From contig JALQBC010000020.1 of the NCBI GenBank assembly GCA_023375675.1, forward strand, positions 186,001 to 250,000: a stretch of DNA of 64,000 nucleotides, in the 5' to 3' direction. Made by a program: the position numbers and the translations under genes. Of the stretch, positions 22,564-33,343 are shown piece by piece (positions within the stretch are counted from its first letter, which is position 1; each line of letters starts with the position of its first letter). The DNA is from Cytospora piceicola (Eukaryota; Ascomycota; Sordariomycetes; Diaporthales; Cytosporaceae). The notes below the pieces were generated by a model, which made no database searches, was not told the DNA's origin, and saw only the letters and a list, made by a program, of their open reading frames with translations.

Positions 22564-24159
22564 ATGGAACCCCAAGATGGGCGAGCTCACGCCGTTGCCG
22601 ACGAGCGCGCTCCCCTGCTGTCAAACGGCGGTGCGACGTCAGACCCGGCCGGCGTCGACGTCGACGCCAAGGATGCCCACTGGAGCGTCGAGCTGGGGCT
22701 GCTCACCAAGTACTCGCTGCCCCTTATCGCCACCTACCTACTACAATATTCCTTCTTTGTGATAACCATTGCCATTGCCGGCCACCTCAGCGCGGATGAC
22801 CTCGCCGCCGCGAGCATCGGCGCCACCACTATGAATGTCATCGGCCTCGCCGTCCTGGAGGGCATGGCGACAGCCTTGGATACCCTTTGTGCTCAGGCCT
22901 ACGGCTCGGGGAACAAGACAGGCGTCGGCCTGCATATTCAGCGGATGCTCCTGCTCATGGGGCTGTCGTTGATTCCAATCGGGATCATATGGATCTTCTC
23001 ACCCTGGATCCTGCCCCTGTTCGTCAAGCAGAACAACCTTGCAGTCAAGGCGGGCGAGTTCCTCGTATACAGCCTCATCGGCCTGCCTGGATATGGTGCC
23101 TTTGAGGCTGTCAAGCGGTTCCTGCAGGCTCAGGGGGACTGCAATGCCGGCATGGTCGTGCTCATTCTCTGTGCCCCGGTCAATGCCGCCCTGAGCTGGC
23201 TGCTCGCCTTCCCCTTGGGCATGGGCCTGGGAGGTGCAGCCCTGGGTGCCGCCCTGAGCAACAACCTGCGGTTCGTCCTCCTCATGGTGTACATTGTTTC
23301 TCCATGGGGGAGGTGGTCCCATGAGTGCTGGGGTGGTTTCTCGAGGGACGCCCTTCGCAAATGGGCTCCCATGGTGTCGCTGTCGTTTGCTGGTATCGGT
23401 GTACTGATCGGAGAGTGGGCTGCGTTCGAGATACTGACGTTCAGCACGTCGCGCCTCAGTACAAATCATCTCGCAGCCCAGACCATCATGGTACGTATCC
23501 TCAATTTCCCAAGGTCACATTCATACCAGTCCTCACTTATGTACCGCGAAACACCCTCACCCCATTCAAAACGTATTTTCCCTTGCTGCGCAACCGATTC
23601 ACTAACATTTGGATAGACTACTGCAATGGTGATCGTCTGGCACATACCATTCTCGATCAGCGTGGCCGTGACCACCCGCATCGGACACCTCATCGGAGGC
23701 GGCCACCTGGTCGTCGCAAAGCGCGCCACAGCCATGTACTCCTTTGTGTTCGTCGCCGTGGGCTTCTTCGACGCGGCCATCCTCTGGATCTTCCGCTACC
23801 CGATCGTGTCCCTCTTCTCCGAGGACCCGATGATCCGCGAGCTCGCCGTCAACTCCATGTGGCTGGCCGCGGCCTTCGCGTCACTCGATGCTGTCGTCTG
23901 CGGGACTAACGGCCTCCTGCGCGGCCTGGGGAAGCAGGACATCGCGGCCTACATCGTCTTCGCTGCGAATTACCTGGGGGCTGTGCCGCTGGCCATCTGG
24001 CTGGAGCTTGGATCCCCGGCTATGGGGATAGATGGCGTTTGGATCGGCTTCGGTGCGGGTGTTGTGGTTACTATTGCGTTGGAGTGCCTGTATATGCGTT
24101 GGCTCAACTGGCAAACAGTGGTAGATTTTGTCAGGTCGAGGGAGGAAAGTTATATTTGA
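22564..24159 (+). CDS. MATE-family multidrug/toxic-compound extrusion transporter, 489 aa
   Basis: Join 22564-23490, 23617-24159 (1470 nt); intron of 126 nt with GTACGT/ATAG borders. ATG 22564 is the first in-frame methionine and gives the N-terminus MEPQDGRAHAVADERAPLLS, whose acidic APLL(S) dileucine-type motif is common in vacuolar fungal MATE proteins. About 12 membrane segments follow, with MATE-typical 'ALDTLCAQAYGSGNKTGVG', 'PGYGAFEAVKRFLQAQGD', 'HLAAQTIM' and 'VTTRIGHLIGGG'. The family exchanges cations (H+ or Na+) for organic compounds; the closest characterised fungal relatives are the yeast ERC1/YDR338C type. Codon usage is strongly GC3-biased compared with the genes to the right. 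Confidence 0.92.
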
Positions 24160-24590
24160 AAACCTATAGTGACGAATGTGAAACAATATGATCAATGCAT
24201 ATCGGCTCCAAATTGGTGCCTTTTTAGCAGTGACTGTCCCTTCTTTCGGCCCCATACCGATCTGCTTTAGAGATTCGAACAGAAGTAGCAGAAAAAGATG
24301 AAGGGACAACGAGAATATTTCGTGATGGGACTGTTGTCATTACAGACCAAGTAAAGAAAGCGCTGTCCCGACCGCCCAATATAGCTACCTACCTAAATAG
24401 GCTCGTGCTATTATTTTCAGGTGCTTCCAACAGTGAGGAGCGCTCCCGCTTAGACTCCTTTCAAACACGCCGCGCCCGCACCAGTTTTTAGCTCTCTAAG
24501 ATGGGTGGATGAACGGGCTCAACATTGAACCCGAAAAGACCCGCCTCTCGCTGTTGATAAAAACCAGCCCGACCGAGATGAATGCGCTTA
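24160..24590. other. Intergenic, no gene seen
   Basis: Separates the MATE gene from the 3' end of the HET pseudogene on the other strand. Only short ORFs are present. Confidence 0.5.
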
Positions 24591-24599
24591 CTGAGTCTG

Positions 24600-25912
24600 T
24601 ATGTAGTTTGATGTGTTGCCCACCACCTTCAGATAATAGGCTGTACTCAAACTTTCGATACCTAGCTCCTCGTCCAACAAAACATGTATTTCGGAGGGCG
24701 CCTGGCTGGTGAGTCTGCCGGCAATTCCCAGTCCAAGGGTGTGAATACCGCCGATCGGCTGGACTTCTCGTACGCTGGGAGCCTCTGCCATCGGCCTTTT
24801 CTGGTCATACCGACCGACTCGCACCGCACTGGGGCGAGCCAACCCTGAAGGCATAGGTTTCCGCTGAGGATTTGACCAAAAGGTGGCTCGGGATTCGCGA
24901 GGGCGACGTGGGCTGACACCAGCTTCGCGGTGGTATTGAAGTGTCCTCCCCCCCGGTCAGTAATGCGAAAGAGACGGGAAAACGATATGCTCCTCGAACA
25001 GCGCCCACGACCACGTCGGAAAGCTGGATTCTTGACATCTTACTGATTGCGATTCTGGCGAGATTTTCCATAGCAGGTCATACGGTAGATGTGCGGTCCA
25101 CAGGCCTGCCAGGTACCGGCCAAACCCCCTTGTAGCTGAGAGTACACTGGCGATGGCTGAGATAGCAGGTAATTAGCCGATGTTTAGGATCGGTAAAGTT
25201 TCTTCCGCACAAGTCGCGCACGATCTGTCCCCATTCTGATGTCCGGTATGCAGGACCATTTAGATCTGTTAGTGAATCCGGACTTGTCAGCTCAGAAAGA
25301 CCGATCTTCTAGAGTCTCAACCCAGGGAGAGTTGCTTTGGAAACCATGGGTCATATCTGGCAGATCTGCATATCCATCTGATACCAAACAACCCAAATAC
25401 TAGTGTCCTCCTCGACAAAATGTGTTACTGAAATGTCCAGCCCCTAGCATGAATAGGTTCGGTAACATTTACCTCATTTGCCATCACAACGGAGCCCAAG
25501 GTCCCATCAGAGCCACGATACTTCATTCGCACCGAGGAAGGTATCAGCTTGCGGAAAGCAAGGAAGCCATCACGGCTCGATTCCGAAATAGCGGCGGAGA
25601 TCTTGATAACGGCTCTCTGATAACCTCATGCATGAGCCCTATTTCGCGGGCCTTGTCCATCTCGTCATCCTGGACAATGCAGAGACTGTCTACCCAGAGG
25701 AACTTAACTCACATATCTCTTGTGACATGCAATGCGTCTATGATCGACTGGGGCTGGTCCAGGAGGCTTAATCCGTCCATGCGACTTCTGTTGTCGCCCT
25801 TCAGCATCTTGGCGGCCTGGTCACCTCCCCAACAATAACTCAGAGCTGCGTACTCCACTGCGTCACTGTTCGGGTCTTCAGCACACTTGATACTATCATC
25901 CAGCCGTATCAT
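24600..25912 (-). pseudogene. HET (heterokaryon incompatibility) domain pseudogene
   Basis: On the minus strand, typical HET motifs appear in order but in different frames: 'YAALSYCWGG' near 25850, 'FLWVDSLCIVQDD' near 25670, an Ala/Ser-rich 'KISAAISESS' block near 25600, 'RGWTFQ' near 25430, 'YLAGLWTAHLPYDLLW' near 25090 and 'SFPTWSWA' near 25010. The reading frame is broken by an in-frame TGA (25709-25711), a frameshift around 25615-25630, a TAA right after WTFQ (25425-25427) and further shifts downstream. HET-domain proteins trigger incompatibility cell death in filamentous ascomycetes; this copy cannot make an intact product. The lesions are not all C-to-T type, so ordinary decay rather than RIP is indicated. 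Confidence 0.88.
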
Positions 25913-26348
25913 GATCAGTCTTTACAGGGTAAGCTAGACCTCGATAAGGACTTGGGAGACCTAAAAGGAGCCCTTTGCTCATAGATAATTGGGGCCCCTG
26001 GAAAACATATTTCTGTTGAGGGTTTGACGTTCCCTGAAACAATAGGAAGATTGTGTAGGTCTAACTAGACAACTACTTAATTAAGAGCAGTTATGCGAAA
26101 TATGCGAATGCCTTTTATCTACTCTAGTTAGACACAACCACGTGCTACTACTTGCTGTCTTGCGACAGCTCGGGCCTCATCTACCTTGATCTCTAGTAAA
26201 AAGCCTATTTAACCCAAAATCAAATCGAAGGTGAAATAAAGCGAGTTGATTACCTCAAACGCACCAACTTCGCCAAACAGTTCAGAGCTGAGACCATCGC
26301 CGACAGTCAGTACATCACACTACAAGCATATGTTCTCTTCATATCAAA
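25913..26348. other. Intergenic between HET pseudogene and RRM-like gene
   Basis: AT-richer stretch with a leader-like, CA-rich sequence just before ATG 26349. No other feature seen. Confidence 0.5.
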
Positions 26349-27104
26349 ATGAAAGCCTCAGGCATCCAGCAAGATGGATTCGATGATCTCCCTGCTGCTC
26401 AAAACCAAGCGACCGGACGCAGCTGCACCACCCAAGGCCTTAACACCGACGACGGCTACAAGCCAAACGACCCATTCCATAACAACGCCGCACTCTGGCT
26501 GGACCGCCTCCCACCCGACTGCACAGTCCGCCAGCTGATTCGAGCCATCATCAGCGTCGGCCCCACCGGACGGATCCTCTTTTGCAGCATCGTCCGGCCA
26601 TGCCGCCCCAGGCATCGTTGGGAGGCCAAGGTCGTCTTTGCGACCCGGTCGGAGGCCCGGCGGCTCCGGGCCATGGCCCGAGCAGGACTGTTCTTTGTAC
26701 AGAGGCATCGCATCTACGTGGACTGGCACCAGTAAGCAGAACCTTGCTGATATCTCTGGAGATACCCGTCTAAGGTTTCAAGGTTCCCGTCGTCGTCGTT
26801 TCATGCTATCGGGCCCATAACCAGAGTCGTCATGATCGAGGGCCCCTCGCATATCGTCAACCGCCCCGCGCTACAGGCTTATTTCAAGAAGAAGCTCACA
26901 TGGCTCGAAACTGAGGAAGTCATTGAGGTGGAGAAGCCAGAATACGATCGACAGCGCGCAAGGATTATTTGGCGGTTTGGAAGCTGGTTTAACCAGGCCC
27001 AGGATGCTGTCGCAGCCCTTCAGGAGGATTACGCACAATTGGTGGATGTGCGTTATGGATTGGACCCTTGTGCTTATTTTCCTCCTGCCGATTTTCAGCC
27101 ATAA
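26349..27104 (+). CDS. RRM-like hypothetical fungal protein, 220 aa
   Basis: Join 26349-26731, 26825-27104 (663 nt); the GTAAGC/CCAG intron of 93 nt restores frame. After a ~45-residue polar leader it reads 'NNAALWLDRLPPDCTVRQLI', then 'ISVGPTGRILFCSIV', 'EAKVVFATRSEARRL' and 'VQRHRIYVDWHQ', a beta-alpha-beta-beta-alpha-beta order consistent with an RNA-recognition-motif fold. Exon 2 continues 'VVMIEGPSHIVN', 'RIIWRFGSWFNQAQDAVAAL' and 'VRYGLDPC', which looks like a second, degenerate copy of the same fold. Small RRM-like proteins of this type recur in Sordariomycetes without assigned function. The RNP aromatic residues are poorly kept, so RNA binding is uncertain. Confidence 0.75.
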
Positions 27105-28096
27105 ATTCATTTTCAGCCCTAAATAACTCATTACCTTCATGGCCTACTTGGGCTCTTCGATACCAAGCGGCCAAGCGACTTTGTACGTGCTGATCGACAA
27201 CCAAGACTCCTGGGCAGTCAATTTGCAGCGGTCACCCAGACGCGGCAATCCTTAAGAGTTGACAGATGCAAAATAAAGGGGAATATTTGCAGTATAATTA
27301 CGGAATCTCAGACCCCTGAATTTAAGATGTTTGCATGATCCCCTCGCCATCGAACAGCTTTCTTGAGTAGTATGGTACAAACCTGCTTGGGTGGTGTCGT
27401 CAATTCATGCTGGCAGGGATAGTAGACCTGATCTTCTGTCGGGTGACTTCATTCACACAGCAATAAAAACCACCTAATTGACAAGTCTATATGGACTTCA
27501 AATGCTAACACACTAGACAACGCGCTCATCGATGGGATCTTCTTTCCCTCACGTCACTTCACCTAGAAGGCCATCCGTCGGTTTTCGTTCGACTACCAGG
27601 GTGCCTTCCAAGGTTTGTCTTGGCAAGGCTCGTGTAAGTCGGCCCGGCCCGCTTTGGTCTCGGGTACCCGAATGACGGCACAGTCGGCTGAGACGAGGAC
27701 GAGGACGAGGGACTGGATCTTTGCAGGCGGGGGTATAGTCCACGTAGCAGAACGGGGAGAAACGAAAACGAGAAACCATCTTATGGCAAGAAATCCTTTC
27801 ACTTTGAAACTGATGTGTTGCTCCGAGATTCCTGGAGGTACTTCAGTAGGGCTCTCGGAATGGTGGACAGATGTAGGGTGTTGGTCGCCGGTTGGGGATT
27901 AGAGGCTCTCTTATTCAGACCCCGATGCGGACTTTAATCGATTTCTCAGCGACCGAGCCCCTCACATTGCGAAGAATTCCCCGAATGGAAATGGAAGTCC
28001 TAAATAGGTGTTCATCTCGGAATAAATGCAAGTAAATTTGGTTTATGGACTAATTCGGGTAGGGAATGTCTTATCCGATAATATCGCGAGCGCAAT
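27105..28096. other. Intergenic, no gene seen
   Basis: About 1 kb. It contains a short GAGGAC run (27691-27712) but no supported gene; the 27549-27902 ORFs on both strands look like shadows. Confidence 0.5.
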
Positions 28097-29362
28097 ATGG
28101 GAAGCACTGGCGACCGACCGTCCTTCGTGGCGAGGCATAGGCCATCCATACTGGTAATCGCCTCTCAGATATCGGCCGCTGTGGTTCATGGGATCGTCAA
28201 GGTCCTCGAGACCGGGTCACAGCCGGTTCACCCATTCCAGATTCTTCATATCCGGCTATTGATCACCGGCGTTGGCTGTACGCTGTACCTCTGGTCCAGA
28301 GGCGTGCCTGACTTCCCTCTGGGCCCACGAAACGCGCGAAACCTGCTGTTCCTGAGGGCACTTGGGGGAGTATGTGGGGCCATCGGCTTCTATTGTACAA
28401 AGCATCCGGGCCCCTGGGTCAGATTTGTGTTCACAGGGTGGCTGACAGCATTTTAGTTTCCATCCTATTCCTCACGCTCGCCCAGGCAACGGCACTGAAC
28501 TTTCTCGCTCCGCTGGGTGCAATGGTGCTGGCCAGGTACTTGGACTATGGGTCATTCGGTTACATAGACCGGATCGGGGGACTCGTGGCCCTCGCAGGTG
28601 TCGTCCTAGTGGTACAGCCCGATATGCTTGGCCGTGACGACAAGCCGTCTTCAGGGAGCACAATGGAAACAGCCGAAAGACTGAAGGCTGTGGCTTGTGG
28701 CATGATTGGTGTCTTTGGCGGGATTGTGAGTCAAGGTCGTTCTCCTGGAGCCCCTGTGAGTACAAGCATCACTAACAGTGTGTTGGCGTGTTTCAGATTG
28801 CCTTGACGACCATTCGCCGTCTAGGATCTCGAGTTCATCCACTTATAAGTGTCAACTACTTTGCATGGGCGGTCGTTGTGGTGACGGCGGTTCTTATCGC
28901 CATTGAGAGGATATCATGGCCAACAATGTCCCGGCAGTGGTTCTTGTTAGCCATGGTTGGCATTCTCGGATCATTGATGGTCGGTGCTCATTATCCTGGA
29001 TATGTCTTGCGTCTTTCCGAGCCAGAAACTGACAGCAGTAAAAGGAAATCCTACTCACAGCTGGAGTCTCGAGCGATACCTCCTCGGTCGCGACTGTCAT
29101 GATATATTCGCAGGTGATTTGGGCGCTGGCTCTTGACCGTATCGTTTGGCATGTCAATGTGAACCTCTGGGCCATGATAGGGGTGGGCAGTGTCGTGTGT
29201 AGCCTGGTCTTGGTGTCTCTGGAAAAGGAGGTGACGAGGAATCGCATTCAAGATGGAGCGCAGTACGAATCCATCACACCATTCGTTGGTGGTGGCACTC
29301 GGGATCTTGACTTGGAGAGTCTATGTACTTCCGCGGATGTCAACCAAGGTGAACAGGTATAG
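28097..29362 (+). CDS. DMT/EamA-family transporter, 351 aa
   Basis: Join 28097-28394, 28457-28725, 28797-28983, 29061-29362 (1056 nt). Intron 1 (GTACAA..CTGAC..TTAG) joins 'GGVCGAIGFY' to 'FSILFLTLAQATALNFLAPL', a very typical EamA passage (10-helix, two-repeat drug/metabolite transporter). 'GGLVALAGVVLVVQPD' closes the first repeat, and 'FGGIIALTTIRRLGSRVHPLISVNYFAW' opens the second, ending '..MIYSQVIWALALDRIVWHV'. The third donor (GTGCTC at 28984) is weak; it was chosen because it keeps frame and 'AG' at the family position. Fungal members include solute and nucleotide-sugar-like carriers; the substrate here is unknown. Confidence 0.85.
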
Positions 29363-30067
29363 GACAAATGCATGAGGCTCCTGATGATTATCATGGACAT
29401 GCTTGAGACAAACTCATGAGATAATCTCTAAGTCGCTCGGTTGAACACAAGCATGTTTAAGTTTCCACTCTTCAAAGTCCCGTCGGCCAACTGTGACGCC
29501 AATCACAACGTTGAACTGGAATAAATACTTAAGTACTTAATAGGTGAACAGTTCTATATGACCCGGAAGACCTGATCAGGAGGTACCGAGGCCACCGTTG
29601 GGCAGGTGATGCGGGGGTGAGACAGGACATACCGGGGAAATCCTGGGGAAATCCTGGGGAAGGGCCCCCTCCCCCACACTCTGAGCCTCTGGCCCATGCA
29701 TTAAATGCAGAGAAATCTTGGAACGCACAGAACGTCTGACCACACTACCACAGCACGTGGACAGAGAGTTCCATTCAAGGTGGAGGCTCTGCAGAAATGC
29801 CGAACAATGCTTGGTCTCACTAGTAATCCTCCGTAAGCCTCAATAATGCCACCTTCCCAAGTTCGGAAACCCTGCAGCATTGCAACATTTCTTGCTACAG
29901 TCAGTGTTACCGCCCGGGCGGCCGCCAGGGTATAAGATCAGAGAACAGTACCACTTCCTTTGTTGACGGTACCCCGTCCTCCTTCTGCCATCCCCTTTGA
30001 TGCCACGTATGCACAGCTGAGCTACCCACAGACCTCGTCTGGATTTGTGACAACTACTTCCATCACC
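29363..30067. other. Promoter region of the MFS sugar transporter
   Basis: About 0.7 kb between the DMT transporter stop and ATG 30068, holding the CreA-like cluster. No gene supported; the minus-strand ORF 29840-30175 overlaps the transporter's first exon and has no features. Confidence 0.6.
29611..29677. promoter_or_regulatory. Cluster of five CreA-type SYGGRG motifs upstream of the sugar transporter
   Basis: GCGGGG (29611-29616), CCGGGG (29632-29637), CTGGGG (29643-29648 and 29654-29659) and, on the other strand, CCCCAC (29672-29677) all fit SYGGRG, the binding consensus of the carbon-catabolite repressor CreA/CRE1. Two lie in a direct repeat GGGAAATCCT. The cluster is about 400 bp before ATG 30068. 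The motif is short and degenerate; the density and the downstream sugar transporter are what make it notable. Confidence 0.5.
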
Positions 30068-32031
30068 ATGAAGGCGTTTTACGGTTTGAGAGGGACATCC
30101 CTCAATGTTGCCATCGCTGTCATCGCAGGAATAGACTTTGCGCTTTTTGGATATGACCAGGTGTGTATCTAACATCCATGTACCAGAACCGCTACACGAC
30201 CTCGATGGCCCCCTAACACTGGATCGCAGGGAGTCACTGGTGGTCTGTTGACGCTGAAATCATTCCTCAACTATTTCCCCCAAATCGACACAGATCATCC
30301 ACCAGCGGGATGGTCATCTTCCCAGGCCTCTAATGTCCAAGGCATTACAGTTGGGGCATACACATTGGGCTGCTTCTTTGGGGCTGTTGCTACCATTTGG
30401 ATGGGCAACTGGCTCGGTCGCAAGAGGGCCATTATCACCGGCAGCACTATCATGGTGATCGGTGCTGCTATCCAGGCTTCGTCATTCTCCCTGCCTCAAC
30501 TCATCGTCTCCCGGTTGATCACTGGGTTTGGAAATGGTAAACCCCCCTCTTCGTTGCATATTTATCTGTACCAAGGGTCGTTCTGACTCCAAATGAAGGC
30601 ATAAACACATCGACCGTGCCGACATGGCAGTCAGAGACGTCAAAGCCCCATCGCCGCGGGCAGATGGTGATGATAGAAGGTGCCCTGATCGTCTTTGGCG
30701 TGATGATAAGCTACTGGATCGACCTTGGCTTCTCGTTCCTCGAGCCATCCACTATCTCCTGGCGATTCCCCATCGCCTTCCAGATCATCCTGGCCCTCTT
30801 CGTCGCCCTCGCCATTCCAGGCCTCCCCGAGTCGCCTCGGTGGCTGATCCTCAGGGGCCGGGACGATGAAGCCCTCAAAGTGCTCTCCGCCCTCTTGGAC
30901 CTCCCAGAAGACGACCCCAAGGTCCAGGCGGAATTTGCAGCCGTGAAGGATGCAGCCCTCGAGATGGCTTCGGGCTCTTTCTCGGATTGCTTCAAGTTCA
31001 ACGAGAATCGCAACTTCCACCGCACCGTTCTGGGTTACTTCAACCAGATGTTTCAGCAGATCAGTGGAATCAATATCATCACGTCGGTTCCTACATTTCT
31101 TCAACCTCATATATTTGACAAACATCACTGGACTAACCATTACGCAGGTACTATGCCGCAACCATCTTCCTCCGCATCGGTCTGTCCCCTTTCCTGAGCC
31201 GACTACTTGCCGCCCTGAACGGTACCGAATACTTCCTTGCCTCGTGGGTGGCGGTCTTCACCATCGAGAAGTTTGGCCGACGCAAGCTCATGCTCTTTGG
31301 TGCCGTGGGGATGTCCGCTTCCATGATTGTGCTGGCTATAACATCAGCATACAGTACTGTGGACAAGGGAGCGGGTATCGCAGCTGCCGTCTTCCTGTTC
31401 GTCTTCAACTCCTTCTTTGCTGTTGGATGGCTGGGCATGACTTGGCTCTACCCGGCTGAGATTACGCCCTTGGCCATTCGGGCTCCTGCAAATGCTATCT
31501 CGACGACCGGGAACTGGATTTTCAATGTGAGTTGGACAGCCCCTTTTCTGAGATGACCTAGTGAGCCCAGGCCATATATTGACGTCTTGTAGTTCTTGGT
31601 GGTCATGATCACACCACCGGCATTCGCAAGCATCGGCTATCATACCTATACCATCTTCGCCGTCATCAACTTTGTCATAGTGCCTTGCGTGTACTTCTTT
31701 TATCCAGAGACTGCATATAGGTCCTTGGAAGAGGTAATTATTTCCACCCCTTGCAGTTTTACACGCGCATCAAGCTGACTAGACCTCTCAGATGGATGAG
31801 ATTTTCCAGGAAGCTCATGGCTTCAAGGGCGCATTCGAAGTCGTCAAGATCTCCCTCAATAAGCCGAGGCGCTATGGAAAGAACGGCGAGCTTCTTATCG
31901 ACTACGACGAGACAGACTACCACAGGAGGCACATTGATGGGGCCAACACTGGCTTGCAGCACCGCAACGCTGCGTATCCGGAGAAGAGCGAAACTGATGG
32001 TATATCCGAGGAGAGGAAGGAGACTGTCTGA
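30068..32031 (+). CDS. MFS sugar/hexose-type transporter, 547 aa
   Basis: Join 30068-30160, 30230-30536, 30599-31082, 31148-31526, 31593-31733, 31792-32031 (1644 nt). It carries the sugar-porter signatures 'FALFGYDQGVTGGLLT', 'GNWLGRKRAIITGS', 'GLPESPRWLILRGRDDEA', 'INIIT(YY)AATIFLRIG', 'IEKFGRRKLMLFG' and 'YPETAYRSLEEMDEIF', the last matching the PETxxxxLEE motif of the family. Twelve membrane segments are expected, with a charged cytosolic tail. Intron 3 uses an unusual GTCGGT donor (31083), chosen because it restores INIITYYAATIF. CreA-like sites upstream suggest glucose repression. The substrate could be a hexose, pentose or disaccharide and cannot be set from sequence. Confidence 0.92.
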
Positions 32032-33343
32032 CCTGGATAACTAAACAAGAGCTGAACTTCGATTACATGGTGTGCGGAAGCAAGGTGTTTCTACAGAGGG
32101 TTGCTAAAACCGGGTTGCCACATTCGCAGGCATGTGGACAGAGGCACAGAGCACGTATCATGCCTACATACTTAGGTATGTAGCTGAAATCAGCTGGGCA
32201 GCTTTCCAGTTGTTTACTAGCATGCAGGGTACCATCGATGCTACTGGATGTGCCGGCCATACTTGGTCCCATAATATTGAGGTACTAAGCTTCATAATTA
32301 TGGCTAATTTACGCATGTATTCACGTGCAGATGGTACTAATCAACGTCTTCACATCGAGGAAAAATTCGCGAAGAGGCTTCCCAGATGCAGTACGTAAGC
32401 ATACTTTAAAGTAAACATTTTCCTATATAACTTTCCCATATAAGATCTACCTCTAGACGAGTCGCGGTCTACCGTGACTCACGCCATCCCACCCTGGAAC
32501 TAGAAGGCGGAAACTCACTACCGAGCTTGAGGGACGCAAGAAGCAATGGAGCAAGGATGTTGGGAGCATTCCTCTGTTACAGCAAACCACCCATCACACA
32601 AGCCATGCTTCCTGACAAAGGAAATGAACAAGGAAATGAGAAAAATCAGTAGAGTAGAAAAAAGGAGCCTCCCAATTGGTCATTTGGTCTCCTTGGACCG
32701 GCCGCCTCTTAGCCCCGGATTTTAGAGCCCAAATGCTATAGTACAAAAGTACGTCTTTCCAGCATGCCTGCTTGCAGAGGTTCCTCGGTCTATATCTCAC
32801 TATCACCATACACCGCAAAAGGAAACCCGCCAGACGACAGAAATCAGGTAGAGAGACAGCTTGAGTTGCGCGATTCCCTCCTACTAACATGCACAACCAC
32901 ACCATTTTCAGTATTTTATTCTTACTTTTGATTTGTGTATGAGGGGGGAAGGGGGGTTTGTTTAATGGATTAAAAGCTACTCCACGATCAAGGATAATTG
33001 CCCGATCATTATTCGTCCACAGTCCACCATACTCTATAATTCACGTTGAAACAGATTGGTTATTGTTGACGGTAAGGGCGGTCTATTGAGTGATCGAGCA
33101 TAAATGGAGGCCCGCCTCAATTGAATTTGACCCGCGATCCAGTGTTATACGTGAGTGCGATGAAGGGGTTAGATAGTTCGATTAAGAAGCTACCAGCTCA
33201 TTTGATCCCAGGTGAGATCCGATGGCTTTGTTCTCATCTTTGTGGTTATCCAGGGTTTGCATATTTATTCCCCAGTGCTTTCCTCCTTTCAACCTATATG
33301 CCACCACTGATGCTGCAACTTTTGGTCATTACACATCTTCGAC
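32032..33343. other. Intergenic, no gene seen
   Basis: About 1.3 kb of AT-rich DNA. The only longer ORF (32594-32905, minus) has no domain-like features. Confidence 0.6.

Noticed and set aside
30640..31161. Minus-strand ORF of 173 aa inside the MFS transporter
   Set aside because: It is a shadow of conserved transporter exons and has no independent features.
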